A DNA stretch of 64,000 bases from Competibacter_A sp002352125 (GCA_035441325.1 DAOROA010000019.1:11232-75231); one strand, 5' to 3'. Shown: positions 8,601 through 17,040, counted from the first letter of the stretch. The notes: generated from the sequence alone by a model not told the origin. A program made the numbers and translations.

Positions 8601-11600
8601 TACGGGAACACGGCGCGCGCGGCTTGGCCGCTGCTTGCCAAAATGGCAACGAGCAACCGCTGGTCGCCGCACTGGCGCACGCCGATCTGGCGGTGCGCAG
8701 TTGGGCCGCCGATGGTCTGTCGAAACTGGGCGATCCGCGGGCGCTGCCGGTGCTAGCCGGCACCCAGCGCCACGAGCATCTGCCAATCCGGCGCGGCGCA
8801 TTGTACAGCTTCGTCGCGCTCGGCGCCGCCGGGGTGCAAGGCTTGCTGCAAGGTTTGGAAGATCGCGAGCGCGATCTTCAGGAATTGACCTTCGCCGTGA
8901 TCGTGGCCCGCGATATTGCCCTGGCGCGGGCGCGGCTGGAGCCGGATTTGCTGCTCAGCGCCCTGAGCGCTGGCCAGCCGGAAATCCGTTATGCCGCCGC
9001 GCGCGTGCTGGAAGCGCGGTTGGGCGATGAAGACCTGGGGCAATGGGGGCTGGAACTGATCGGGCCGCGCCAGCCGGAGAAAGCCAGCGACATGCGCAAT
9101 TGGCCGGACCCGGCGCAACGGCCGCGTCTGCTCAACGCGGTCGTCAATGCCTTGGCCAGCGATTCCCCGGCGCGGCGCTACGCCGCCGCCCAGGTGCTCG
9201 GCTTGCGCCCGCAGCCGGAAACCTTCTGGCGCGAGGCGAAACGTCTCGCCGAAGTCGCCACCGATCAAGCGCCGCCGCAAACCGCGCCCGAAACCGAAAC
9301 GCGGTTGGAACGCAAAACCGGCTGGATACGCGGTCTGTTTCAGCGCAAGCCACAGCCGAACAACTCCGCCACCCAACGCCTGCTGACCGTGTTGCGCTTC
9401 GCCGGCGGCGGGCGGCGGCCGCCCAAAGCACATGATCAGGCCAGCGCGTCCGAACTGTGGCGGCTGGCGTTCGGAACGTATGCCGGTCTCATCCGGCAAG
9501 CGCCGGTCGCCAAAGGGCCGGACGATTATCAACGGGTACGGCGCGACAGCATCGCCCGTCTCGCGGCGCTGGCCCAGCAACCCGTCATCGGCCGGGAAGC
9601 GGTATTGCCGGTGCTGCGCCAAGCCTTGGGCGATCCGCATCATTTGGTCCGGCAAGCGGCGTTGAACGCGCTGGCTGAACTGCATCCGCGCGATCCGCTA
9701 GAACCCCTGGCCCTGGCCTTGAACGTGGATTCCGCCGACCTTGGCCGCAATGCCTTTGACCGTTTGCTGGCTTTGGCCGCGACCGGCGATGCGCGCGCCG
9801 CTGATCTGGCACGCGGCGCGGTCGATGCCGCCAATGCGGAGACGCGCCGCCACGCGCTGGAGCAACTGCCCCGTCTGTACCCCGCCGGCAGTCTGGAACC
9901 CTGGTTGCTGGCGCTGAACAGCCGCCACGACGATTTGCGGCTGACCGTGGTGGACCGGCTGCTCGATGCCAACGATCCGCGCATCGCGACCGCTTTGAGC
10001 CGCGCCTTGGAAAGCGAGCATGAGGAATTGCGCCTGCGCGCCGCCGTCGGACTCGCCCAGCGCGGCGAACCGCTGGCGCTGGACGTGTTGGCCGCTGCCC
10101 TGCATGGCGAATCGCGGACCGCCAACCGGGCGCTGGAGGCGCTGGTCGTCTTGGCGCACGCCCGTCCGAACGAGCAGGTCGCGGCGCAGGCGGCCGAAGC
10201 CGTGACCGCCCGCTTGGAAGACGATCCCGATCTGACCGCCGACCGTCCGGCTCTGCTGCGCGCCCTGGGCCGCATCGGCCACATCGCCGCCGCGCCGCTG
10301 CTGGGCCGCTGGTTGCTGGACAAGGACAAGGCCACTTATCACGGTCAGGCTTTGGACGTGCTGTTGCAATTGTTGCGCGACCGGATCCAGCCAGCACAAA
10401 AGCGGGCGGATGGGCGGCAATACCCGCGCTACCGGGAAGAATTGGCCTTGGAAGCCTTACCGCCGTTGCTCGATCACGACAACGCCGCGATTCGCACGCG
10501 CGTCGTCGAGGTGTTGGGCAACCTGGAGGCCAAGCAAGCTGAAACGCTGCTGGTCCGGCTGCTGGATGACCGCGACGAGGCGATTCGGGCGCTGGCTTGT
10601 GCGCAACTGGCGCAACGCATCATCGCCGGTATGCCGGGCGCGAGTTTGGAACCGTTGACGCGGGCCTTGACCGGCGGCCGCCGCGAACTGTTGCTGGCCG
10701 CCGCCGAAGGCTTGGCCAAGCAGCAACGACCGGAAGCCTTCCAGCCGCTGTTGCTGGCGTTCACGGCAGGCACAGACGTGGAGCGCAAACGCGCCATCGC
10801 CGCGCTGGGCGAGCTGGGCGACCGGCGCGCGTTGGAATATCTGGAACCGTTGCTCGATCAACGCGCTGACGTGCCCGCCGACGACCGCGCCTTGGCCCCG
10901 GATGCCGCTGAAGCCCTCGGCGCGTTGCTCCCCCGCTTGAGCGACGCCGATGAACGCCAGCGGGTGCGCGACAATCTGGAGCGGCTGTCCCGCGAGGGCG
11001 TGGGCGAACTGCGCTGGCGGACGTTGAGCGGTTTGCGGCGCGTCGGCGACGAGCGCAGCCGCGCCCTGCTAGAACGCCTCGCCAGCGATCCCTACGAAAA
11101 CGGCACTACCCGGCAACGAGCCGCCATCGAGCTGGGCAAATTAGGCAATTCCATGTCCGAATCGGTATTGGAGCCGCTGCTGCACCAGCGCGACGCCCAT
11201 CTGCGCAAGGCGGGTCTGGAGGCGTTGCGGCGGATTTATCCCAATGATGCTACCCAGGTCAACCTGCTGGCCCTGAACAGCGAGTACGCCGAAATCAGCC
11301 AGCCCGCCGCGCGCTTCCTGGCCCGGCAAGGCGATCCCGCCACCCTCACGCAACGGCTGGGCGTAGTCAAGGACCAACAGGTTCGGGAACGGTTGCGGCG
11401 CGGGTTGATCCGCCGCCAGACCTTCGCCAGCGGCGCGCTGCGCGATCTGCTGCAAAGCGACGCGGCGGCGACGCGCGCCGAAGCGGCCTGGATCGCTGGC
11501 AACAGCGGCGACCGGAATTTGGCGGCAGGGGTGCAAGCCGCGCTGGAGCGGGCGGCGAACGGTTGGCGACAGGCTGACGAGCGGCATTCACGGGAACAGG

Positions 11601-12226
11601 CCGGCGCGGAAGCGCACGCTTGGCAGGCCGGGTTATGGGCCGCCCGTCAATTGCAGCTTGCCGTCGCGCCCGCGGCGCGGGCCGCACTCGCCGATCCTCG
11701 TCATCCGGTCACGGTGCGGCGCGAAGCGATTCGCTGTTTAGCCGGGTGCGGCGACGCGAAGGACAGCAATACGTTGTTGCAAGCCCTGGAGGATGTTGAT
11801 GCCGGCGTGCGCGCGGCGGCCAGCGCCGCGTTGGCCCGGCTGGGCGGTGAATCCGTACTCCAGCATTTGGAGCAATCCAAGACCATCGATGGCGCGGCCC
11901 TGCGCCCGGTCCTGCGGGCGGTTCTGCCCAAAGCGGATGGCCGTTTGCTAGCCAGCGCCGGACAGCGGCAAACCGCGTTGCCGGTTTATCTGGAGCAGCG
12001 GGAAGTCGCGGCGCTGGTCCGTCGCGCTACAGCAGCCGGCGGTGAAGCAGTGGCGCGATCCAGCGCGATTGCGGCCCTGGGCCGGCTGGGCGGCGAGGTG
12101 GCGCAAACTGCGTTGCAGGGTATCCTGGCCAACAAGAGCGAGGACGGTGCGATTCGAGCCATCGCGTTCAAGAGCTTGCGGCGGCTGGAACGGCGGGCGG
12201 TGAATCGGGCTACTTCCGGTGGATAG
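5672..12226 (+). CDS. Giant WD40 beta-propeller plus HEAT-repeat solenoid protein
   Basis: About 2184 residues from a GTG at 5672 with AAGGA about 10 bases upstream; an in-frame GTG at 5639 is possible but lacks a site. Residues about 1-330 contain WD40-like blades (SLGEDGELKVWTLD, SVGDDGVLALHA, AGCGDGSIRVCFL). From about residue 370 to the end there are dozens of HEAT/PBS-lyase-type repeats of roughly 30 residues, for example DDHEIRLDAVQRL-like units such as HPDIRLDAVQRL and DPLVREHGARGLA. A non-repeat, charged linker (KTGWIRGLFQRKPQ region, about residues 1205-1285) divides the solenoid in two. There is no membrane segment or enzyme motif. Such proteins are scaffolds; large WD40 and HEAT proteins occur in some bacterial NTP-dependent conflict systems, but no ATPase or effector is adjacent here. 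High GC, continuous frame, no sign of decay. Confidence 0.85.
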   Translation: MAKQYAPHIERLLAVAASGKLLAVGGRRDAVGITDSSVHLLQLPKLNARFSAPLDAAASALTFCGDDLLLAGTAKGDLAIWRANGEGKTPDGQLAVHTGAVRALAATGSQVLSVGDDGVLALHAIEMDGDRPRLHEQAKRRLSEQPLRAVALDPTSGSVAAAGADNTIYVLPLAQLGDAEPRVMPCGERGIYSLAFTGDGRIVAGCGDGSIRVCFLEGAIDEENRSGDAAHQGPVRSLLFSAALNDEQGRPLPRRLFSLGEDGELKVWTLDQRRKPRTVPIGRNASALALFDPLPQAKPEQRGGLLVAVTENRLIWLSPVDQSGNPSGSAETWDSRLQRLLDEVKANRSSSATLDALAQLAEDEAREGLEYVLGQDSRPGQRIEAAQKLGDSQRRRSRPVLAKALNNDHVGVRKAALKALEQIDAEAPLQALQLALGSQHPDIRLDAVQRLTALRQASPLVPGLLNERLNDSDAKVREAALDGLLTLDPEAGVAPLRGAFERGSPDIRRAVLIRLGRQRLNATPQGRQLLGQAINDDTFAVRHAAFWIAVAVHPALVANLRASGADVAKILDEYTALGIEGAATTTGTAPTEPDLEPLFTALVCRQPDMALQSALCLSWLGDDRASGALLQLSREPEAGTRRMVTGFLANATINLAGDRRLRHRLQWLLNDDDAQVRATAFDGLLKLAEPEGPAGEIDLAELALRTQAGEIRTRALQLLVKHGATAQGELAVHIDGLLGHALDDEAEDVRREAMRTLWAWHSKRPETTLRRAVASVHPDVRRWAVDELARQARQSRAWAKELLIERAGDSAAEVGLAAYEALTKEDADKKRSNYHLAALNSPAAEVRLAGSKGALEATDPAPLRNRLIELLQTEEAPQFLAAIEALDKLLPNDAQAFALAFDSPFYLLRVRAGELCGKRRDHRAVGPMQALLSIPKTDRDCPSETLRQRAANALADVGDPASIPFLTILLRDDDPLVREHGARGLAAACQNGNEQPLVAALAHADLAVRSWAADGLSKLGDPRALPVLAGTQRHEHLPIRRGALYSFVALGAAGVQGLLQGLEDRERDLQELTFAVIVARDIALARARLEPDLLLSALSAGQPEIRYAAARVLEARLGDEDLGQWGLELIGPRQPEKASDMRNWPDPAQRPRLLNAVVNALASDSPARRYAAAQVLGLRPQPETFWREAKRLAEVATDQAPPQTAPETETRLERKTGWIRGLFQRKPQPNNSATQRLLTVLRFAGGGRRPPKAHDQASASELWRLAFGTYAGLIRQAPVAKGPDDYQRVRRDSIARLAALAQQPVIGREAVLPVLRQALGDPHHLVRQAALNALAELHPRDPLEPLALALNVDSADLGRNAFDRLLALAATGDARAADLARGAVDAANAETRRHALEQLPRLYPAGSLEPWLLALNSRHDDLRLTVVDRLLDANDPRIATALSRALESEHEELRLRAAVGLAQRGEPLALDVLAAALHGESRTANRALEALVVLAHARPNEQVAAQAAEAVTARLEDDPDLTADRPALLRALGRIGHIAAAPLLGRWLLDKDKATYHGQALDVLLQLLRDRIQPAQKRADGRQYPRYREELALEALPPLLDHDNAAIRTRVVEVLGNLEAKQAETLLVRLLDDRDEAIRALACAQLAQRIIAGMPGASLEPLTRALTGGRRELLLAAAEGLAKQQRPEAFQPLLLAFTAGTDVERKRAIAALGELGDRRALEYLEPLLDQRADVPADDRALAPDAAEALGALLPRLSDADERQRVRDNLERLSREGVGELRWRTLSGLRRVGDERSRALLERLASDPYENGTTRQRAAIELGKLGNSMSESVLEPLLHQRDAHLRKAGLEALRRIYPNDATQVNLLALNSEYAEISQPAARFLARQGDPATLTQRLGVVKDQQVRERLRRGLIRRQTFASGALRDLLQSDAAATRAEAAWIAGNSGDRNLAAGVQAALERAANGWRQADERHSREQAGAEAHAWQAGLWAARQLQLAVAPAARAALADPRHPVTVRREAIRCLAGCGDAKDSNTLLQALEDVDAGVRAAASAALARLGGESVLQHLEQSKTIDGAALRPVLRAVLPKADGRLLASAGQRQTALPVYLEQREVAALVRRATAAGGEAVARSSAIAALGRLGGEVAQTALQGILANKSEDGAIRAIAFKSLRRLERRAVNRATSGG

Positions 12227-12269
12227 GGATAGGCAGAAAGGTATAGCCAATCGTTTAACGATTTCGTTC

Positions 12270-12295
12270 GCCTGCCCCGCCTAGCGGGGACAGGC
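12270..12295. terminator. Strong hairpin between convergent genes
   Basis: GCCTGCCCCGC, a CTA loop, then GCGGGGACAGGC form an 11-pair stem with one bulged base. It lies between the end of the WD40-HEAT gene and the end of the minus-strand toxin gene. No T-run follows on either side, so it may be a weak terminator or a dispersed palindrome rather than a classical intrinsic terminator. Confidence 0.4.
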
Positions 12296-12318
12296 GCAAT
12301 GCCTACTTTGGCTTTAGC

Positions 12319-12588
12319 TTAAAGCCGCTTCAGCAGTTTTTCATATTCAGTATGTGGGCCTATCCAAAACCAAACAATTTCATTGTCATTCATAATGCCT
12401 ACAGCACGATAATCGATATTGATTCTGGCTGAATATATAGGGTCGGTCTCGTGAACCCGTTTGAACTGTAAACCAGGATAGTAAGGGTCAGTTATAAAAT
12501 GCCTATAGGCGATCCTCGCTTGCGCCTTTACAGAATCAGGTAATTTTACAAGGGCTTTACGAAAACTTTGCGTAGTGTGAGAAATCAT
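12319..12588 (-). CDS. RelE/ParE superfamily toxin
   Basis: An 89-residue protein with the RelE/ParE layout: an N-terminal TQSFRKALVKLPDSV helix, a central FKRVHETDPIYSARI strand region, YRAVGIMNDNEIVWFWIGPHTEYEKLL at the end (written here as YRAVGIM and WFWIGPHTEYEKLL). The terminal IGPHTEYEK matches the conserved strand and His/Tyr tail of this family. RelE-type members cut mRNA on the ribosome and ParE-type members poison gyrase; sequence alone does not decide which. Its ATG overlaps the stop of the upstream antitoxin gene by four bases, so the two are translationally coupled. Confidence 0.85.
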   Translation of the reverse strand: MISHTTQSFRKALVKLPDSVKAQARIAYRHFITDPYYPGLQFKRVHETDPIYSARINIDYRAVGIMNDNEIVWFWIGPHTEYEKLLKRL

Positions 12589-12803
12589 AAATTGTCAGGA
12601 TCAAGTAACTTGGTTTTACCTGCCTTATGTTCTGCTAATGCTTCTTGAGCTAGTTGACTTAATAAATCTTGAGAATCGCTAAATGCTTTATCCCAACGCT
12701 GTTCGGATGCAATTTCGTCTAGCAACCAACGCGCAAAATGATCTTGCTGCAGTTCGGTCAATTTAGAAATTTCATTAAAAGCTTTTTCAAGAAGTTTTGT
12801 CAT
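12585..12803 (-). CDS. Antitoxin partner of the RelE/ParE-like toxin
   Basis: A 72-residue acidic and helical protein (FNEISKLTELQQDHFARWLLDEIAS, given as FNEISKLTELQQDHFARW then LLDEIAS) typical of short antitoxins that wrap a RelE/ParE toxin. The C-terminal segment EHKAGKTKLLDPDNL resembles the toxin-binding tails seen in this group. A GAGGA ribosome site lies 7 bases before the ATG. No clear DNA-binding fold is visible. It is the first gene of a two-gene operon with the toxin. Identification rests mainly on position and composition. Confidence 0.75.
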   Translation of the reverse strand: MTKLLEKAFNEISKLTELQQDHFARWLLDEIASEQRWDKAFSDSQDLLSQLAQEALAEHKAGKTKLLDPDNL

Positions 12804-12891
12804 ATAAAAATCCTCATGTCGTTTAGTTGTAACTCGCTTAATTTTATATTTTTTCTTGCCGCTCCACGTTTATGTTAAATTTTTCAACCGA

Positions 12892-14181
12892 TCACAGCAC
12901 TTCAGCAATGAGTGGATGATAGTCGTCAATATGGCGATTAATTACCTTTGCGCATTTTACAAAACTGCGCTCTGCTTCCTTGGCTCTGATCTCGATCACT
13001 ATGCGACGAGCCAATGAGTCCGCCAATCCGCTCCCGCACATGTTCATTACTCTACGCATCACAAACCACCTATTATGGCTACATCCCAACTCTACGGCGG
13101 CAAGAGCTGAGAGGGCTTGCAGTTCGATATCGCCAATCTCAAAAATCTTTTCTAGGCGCCGTATTACAACATCGCAGAAGTCCCATTGGAAACCCGTGTG
13201 TTCCACCCAATCGCAATATACCATTGCCACAGTCCGAAACAGTTCTTCGTCGATTTCAGACATTCGGACGATAGCATCTTCAGTTATTTCTCTTAACACA
13301 GCATACCTATCTCCATCATCGGAAAGAAAGTATAGATATCTCGCTAGTTCTTCTAATTTATCCTTGTTCAAGTCCTCAATCTTCTTAACTTTGTCCGCCC
13401 ATTCGGCTGCACTCTCACTTGGGCAAATAGAAGAAGGAAGTATATTAAGCAGGGTCAGAAGCGCACCCCGTAGCGCTCTGACAGTTTGAAATCTCTTCTT
13501 TGGGCTTAATTCAGTGCATTTCTCTATAATTGCTCCAATTTCACCAGGGGCTGAGTACCGTTGATAAGGAACGCGAGCAGAAACACCATAAATGTCGTGA
13601 AGGATGCATCCAAAGGCGTAAATGTCTGCCTGTGCGCGCACGCTTCTGAACTCAACACTTTGCTCAGGAGCACAGTAGCCGGTGGAACCCCAATTCGAGT
13701 CAGTTGAAGTCAATTTGGTCGTTGACCCCGTCGGAGGCAGAACCAGTCCGAAGTCACTAAGCTTCCAGCTACCGTCTATTAGTAATACGTTCTGCGGCTT
13801 TAGATCGCGATGGACGTACCCAAGTTCATGCAGCTCATCAAGCGCATTGAGGATATCCGCTAAAGCTTGGCGAGGTGGAAGGCCTTTGCTCTTCGCTTCC
13901 TGAATTTCGTCCCATAAATTGCGGTCCGCCAATGGCATTAGATAGTATGGCGTAGGCCCATCGAGTTCTTCTGACAGCACCGGCACAAAAGCATCTGATT
14001 TCAGAGACGATTGGACACGCACTTCCCGCTGGAAGCGCTTCTTGAGTTTTTCAAGTTCATCGTTTGTGCTAGGCACAAAAGCAGGAGCAAAAGACTTCTT
14101 GGCAGCGTGACGCCCATCTTCTAGTTCCACCTCTTCAACACGGCCAAATCCGCCACTATTTATTTCACGAATTATGATCAC
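12892..14181 (-). CDS. Ser/Thr protein kinase with unknown helical C-terminal domain
   Basis: 429 residues from a GTG with GGAG 5 bases upstream. Residues 1-245 form a Hanks-type kinase: glycine loop NSGGFGRVEEV, Lys at 28-29, catalytic HRDLKPQN with Asp126, DFG at 143-145, and APEQ near 171. All key residues are present, so it should be active. Residues about 255-429 are helical and match no domain I recognise; there is no membrane segment and no PASTA repeat, so this is a cytosolic kinase. It lies in an AT-rich patch with a toxin-antitoxin pair, which suggests an accessory, perhaps defence-related, role (inference). No phosphatase gene is adjacent. Confidence 0.88.
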   Translation of the reverse strand: MIIIREINSGGFGRVEEVELEDGRHAAKKSFAPAFVPSTNDELEKLKKRFQREVRVQSSLKSDAFVPVLSEELDGPTPYYLMPLADRNLWDEIQEAKSKGLPPRQALADILNALDELHELGYVHRDLKPQNVLLIDGSWKLSDFGLVLPPTGSTTKLTSTDSNWGSTGYCAPEQSVEFRSVRAQADIYAFGCILHDIYGVSARVPYQRYSAPGEIGAIIEKCTELSPKKRFQTVRALRGALLTLLNILPSSICPSESAAEWADKVKKIEDLNKDKLEELARYLYFLSDDGDRYAVLREITEDAIVRMSEIDEELFRTVAMVYCDWVEHTGFQWDFCDVVIRRLEKIFEIGDIELQALSALAAVELGCSHNRWFVMRRVMNMCGSGLADSLARRIVIEIRAKEAERSFVKCAKVINRHIDDYHPLIAEVL

Positions 14182-14226
14182 GCTTTCTCCTATTTTCGTA
14201 AGAGTAATAATCTAGCGGGGCATCAG

Positions 14227-14478
14227 TTAAGCATCCGCATAGGGAGCATTGCGTTGAAGGCGCTGAACTTCGTTGCGATACTCAGCTTGTCGGGATAACC
14301 AAGTGCTGTAAACGCTCGCCCATTCGCCAAAGTCCAACACCCAGCCATCATCTTCCGGCTCCTCACCACTCATATAGGCCGGGTAAAACGTCTCGGAACG
14401 GACACCATACTTACGCTCGAACGCGAGCAGTTCTTCTTCTAAGGTATGAATATCAGTCAGGATTTCGCGAAGTTTCAT
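14227..14478 (-). CDS. Small conserved-looking hypothetical protein
   Basis: An 83-residue acidic protein preceded by AGAGGTG 6 bases before the ATG. It starts with a heptad-like helix (LREILTDIHTLEEELLAFERKYG) written here as LREILTDIHTLEEELLAF, followed by SETFYPAYMSGEEPEDDGW and a second helix rich in Trp and Arg. Composition and size resemble antitoxin-like or adaptor proteins, but I do not recognise a characterised family. It may be transcribed with the kinase gene, which begins 46 bases downstream. No partner toxin is adjacent. Confidence 0.6.
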   Translation of the reverse strand: MKLREILTDIHTLEEELLAFERKYGVRSETFYPAYMSGEEPEDDGWVLDFGEWASVYSTWLSRQAEYRNEVQRLQRNAPYADA

Positions 14479-14580
14479 GGCGCACCTCTTGGGTGATTAT
14501 ACGTAAATTTTACGGCGGGTTGTGGTCGGCATCGCGCGAGAAATGATGGGGCATGCAGGCCAAGCCAGCGCGACCAAACG

Positions 14581-14612
14581 AAAAAAGGCCGCCCGGTTGG
14601 ACGGCCCTTTTT
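14581..14612. terminator. Bidirectional intrinsic terminator
   Basis: A run of six A, then GGCCG (14587-14591) paired with CGGCC (14602-14606), with two further inner CC/GG pairs around a GGTT loop, then a run of five T. The A-run becomes a T-run on the other strand, so it can stop transcription both ways. It lies about 70 bases beyond the katG stop codon and best serves katG. Confidence 0.75.
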
Positions 14613-14679
14613 GCCCGAAGGCATCGGCGCTCAAATGAGCCGACTTTCAGCGGCGTTCGAGCCCCTTATTCCGTCCGCA

Positions 14680-16902
14680 TCACAGGTCAAACCGGTCGAG
14701 GTTCATGACCTTCGTCCAAGCCGCGACAAAGTCATCCACAAACTTCTCGCGCGCGTCGTTGGCGGCATAAAATTCCGCGACCGCGCGCAGCTCGGAGTTT
14801 GAACCAAACACCAGATCGACAGGGGTAGCTGTCCACTTGACGTTGCCCGTCTTGCGATCACGACCTTCGTAAAGGCCCTCGGTCTTGGCCGACTTGGACC
14901 ACTGCGTCGACATATCGAGCAGATTCACGAAGAAATCGTTGCTCAGCGTGCCGGGCCGGTCGGTGAACACGCCATGCGCGGACTGTCCCGTGTTCGCGTT
15001 CAAGGCGCGCATACCGCCCACCAGAACGGTCATTTCGGGAACGGTGAGATTCAGCAGACTGGCCCGATCCACCAGCATTTCCGCCGGCGAGTGCGGGTTA
15101 TTGCTGCCGAAGTAGTTGCGGAAACCGTCGGCGGTCGGTTCGAGCACGGCAAACGAAGCCACATCGGTTTGTTCCTGCGACGCATCCGCGCGTCCTGGTT
15201 TGAAGGGAACCTTGACCTCGTATCCACCCTGCTTCGCGGCCTGCTCGACGGCCGCCGTGCCGCCCAACACGATCACGTCGGCAAGCGACACTTTCTTCCC
15301 ACCGGATTGCGCGCCGTTGAAGCCTCGTTGAATGTCTTCCAAACTCTTCAACACTTTGGCCAGCTCTGCCGGATTGTTGGCCGCCCAGTCCTTTTGCGGC
15401 GCAAGGCGGATGCGCGCGCCATTCGCGCCGCCGCGCAGGTCGGAACCGCGGAAGGAAGCGGCCGACGCCCAGGCGGTTCTCACCAGTTCGGGGGTAGTCA
15501 AGCCGGACGCGAGAATCTTGGCCTTGAGCGCCGCGATGTCGCTCGCACCGATCAACGGATGATCGACCGCAGGCACCGGATCTTGCCAAATCAACGCTTC
15601 CTTGGGAGCGTCGGCGCCGATATAGCGCGTGCGTGGACCCAAATCGCGATGCGTCAGCTTGAACCACGCCTTGGCGAACGCCAGCTCGAATTGTTTCGGA
15701 TCCTTCCTGAAGCGTTCCGCGATCTGGCGATAGCTCGGGTCGAACTTCAGCGACAGGTCCGTGGTGAGCATGAACGGCGCATGCCGCTTCGTCTTGTCGT
15801 GCGCGTCCGGGACGAGGTTGGCCGCCTGACCGTTCGCGGGAATCCATTGAATCGCGCCGGCGGGGCTCTTGGTCTGCACCCACTCGAAGGCGAACAGGTT
15901 ATCTAAATACTGCGTGGTCCAGGCGACCGGATTGACGGTCCATGCGCCTTCCAGACCGCTGGTGACGGTGTCCTCCGCATTACCCTTGCCGCATTTGTTT
16001 TTCCAGCCGAAACCTTGTTCCTCCATGCTTGCGGCCGCTGGCTCCGGACCCACGCAGTCGGCTGGCTTGTGCGCGCCGTGCGCTTTACCGAAGGTGTGAC
16101 CGCCCGCGATCAGCGCGACGGTCTCTTCGTCGTTCATCGCCATACGACCGAAGGTTTCGCGAATATCCTTGGCCGCCAAAAGCGGATCCGGGTTGCCGTT
16201 CGGTCCCTCTGGATTTACGTAGATGAGGCCCATCTGGACGGCGGCGAGAGGATTTTCGAGTTTGCGATCACCGCTGTAGCGCTTGTCGTCAAGCCACTTT
16301 TTTTCGGGACCCCAATAGACCAGGTCGGCTTCCCAGTCGTCTTGACGGCCGCCGGCAAAGCCAAAGGTCTTGAAGCCCATCGATTCCAGCGCGACGTTGC
16401 CGGTCAGAACCATCAGATCGGCCCACGAAATCTTGCTGCCGTACTTTTGCTTGATCGGCCACAGCAGGCGGCGCGCTTTGTCGAGGCTTGCGTTGTCGGG
16501 CCAACTGTTGAGCGGCTCGAAACGCTGTTGACCGCCATCGGCGCCGCCGCGACCGTCGGCCACGCGGTAGGTGCCCGCGCTATGCCAGGCCATGCGAATG
16601 AAGAAGGGGCCATAGTGGCCATAATCCGCCGGCCACCAGTCCTGCGACGAGGTCATCAGCGCCGCGATATCCTTTTTCACGGCAGCAAGATCGAGCTTTT
16701 TAAACTCTTCGGCGTAGTTGAAGTCCTTCCCCATCGGGTTGGACGTGGCGTTGTGCTGGCGAAGTGGTTGTAGATTCAGTTGCTCGGGCCACCATGCCTG
16801 GTTCGACATCGGTTTGGCTTGAGCATGAGCAATGCTGGTTGTCGCGAACGGCGATAGAGCTATCGCCAAGGTAGCAAGTAACGGGATTTTTTTATTGCGC
16901 AT
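14680..16902 (-). CDS. katG: Catalase-peroxidase with signal peptide
   Basis: 740 residues from the ATG at 16902, which has GGAG 7 bases upstream; an earlier in-frame start at 16929 is less likely. Residues 1-27 (MRNKKIPLLATLAIALSP, then a hydrophobic stretch ending AHAQA) are a Sec signal peptide, so this is an exported, periplasmic KatG of the KatP type rather than the usual cytoplasmic one. The distal heme triad appears in FIRMAWHSAGTYR (Arg103, Trp106, His107) and the proximal His in IAGGHTFGKAHG. Both the active N-terminal and the degenerate C-terminal peroxidase halves are present at normal length. It breaks down hydrogen peroxide. Monocistronic, ending at a terminator, with an OxyR-like site upstream. 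Confidence 0.95.
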   Translation of the reverse strand: MRNKKIPLLATLAIALSPFATTSIAHAQAKPMSNQAWWPEQLNLQPLRQHNATSNPMGKDFNYAEEFKKLDLAAVKKDIAALMTSSQDWWPADYGHYGPFFIRMAWHSAGTYRVADGRGGADGGQQRFEPLNSWPDNASLDKARRLLWPIKQKYGSKISWADLMVLTGNVALESMGFKTFGFAGGRQDDWEADLVYWGPEKKWLDDKRYSGDRKLENPLAAVQMGLIYVNPEGPNGNPDPLLAAKDIRETFGRMAMNDEETVALIAGGHTFGKAHGAHKPADCVGPEPAAASMEEQGFGWKNKCGKGNAEDTVTSGLEGAWTVNPVAWTTQYLDNLFAFEWVQTKSPAGAIQWIPANGQAANLVPDAHDKTKRHAPFMLTTDLSLKFDPSYRQIAERFRKDPKQFELAFAKAWFKLTHRDLGPRTRYIGADAPKEALIWQDPVPAVDHPLIGASDIAALKAKILASGLTTPELVRTAWASAASFRGSDLRGGANGARIRLAPQKDWAANNPAELAKVLKSLEDIQRGFNGAQSGGKKVSLADVIVLGGTAAVEQAAKQGGYEVKVPFKPGRADASQEQTDVASFAVLEPTADGFRNYFGSNNPHSPAEMLVDRASLLNLTVPEMTVLVGGMRALNANTGQSAHGVFTDRPGTLSNDFFVNLLDMSTQWSKSAKTEGLYEGRDRKTGNVKWTATPVDLVFGSNSELRAVAEFYAANDAREKFVDDFVAAWTKVMNLDRFDL

Positions 16903-16971
16903 CGCAGGTCTCCGTATGGTGGGAAGCACGGTGTGCCAAGCGAATATAAGCGCGCCCGATGAAAATTAAGA

Positions 16972-17008
16972 ATTCATATGTTCTATAGGGTCAATCAATA
17001 ATTCCTAT
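16972..17008 (-). promoter_or_regulatory. Candidate OxyR site and promoter region of katG
   Basis: Two CTAT tetranucleotides at 16983-16986 and 17005-17008 are exactly 22 bases apart, as in the OxyR motif ATAG-N7-CTAT-N7-ATAG-N7-CTAT. The two ATAG positions keep only AT (ATTC, ATCA). Reading toward katG, a TATATT box lies at 16948-16943 about 20 bases beyond the site, which would place OxyR at the -35 region. katG genes are classic OxyR targets. This is pattern matching by eye and only half of the motif is strong. Confidence 0.35.
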
Positions 17009-17040
17009 GGGCTACATGCCAGCGGTGCACTTCACCCCAC

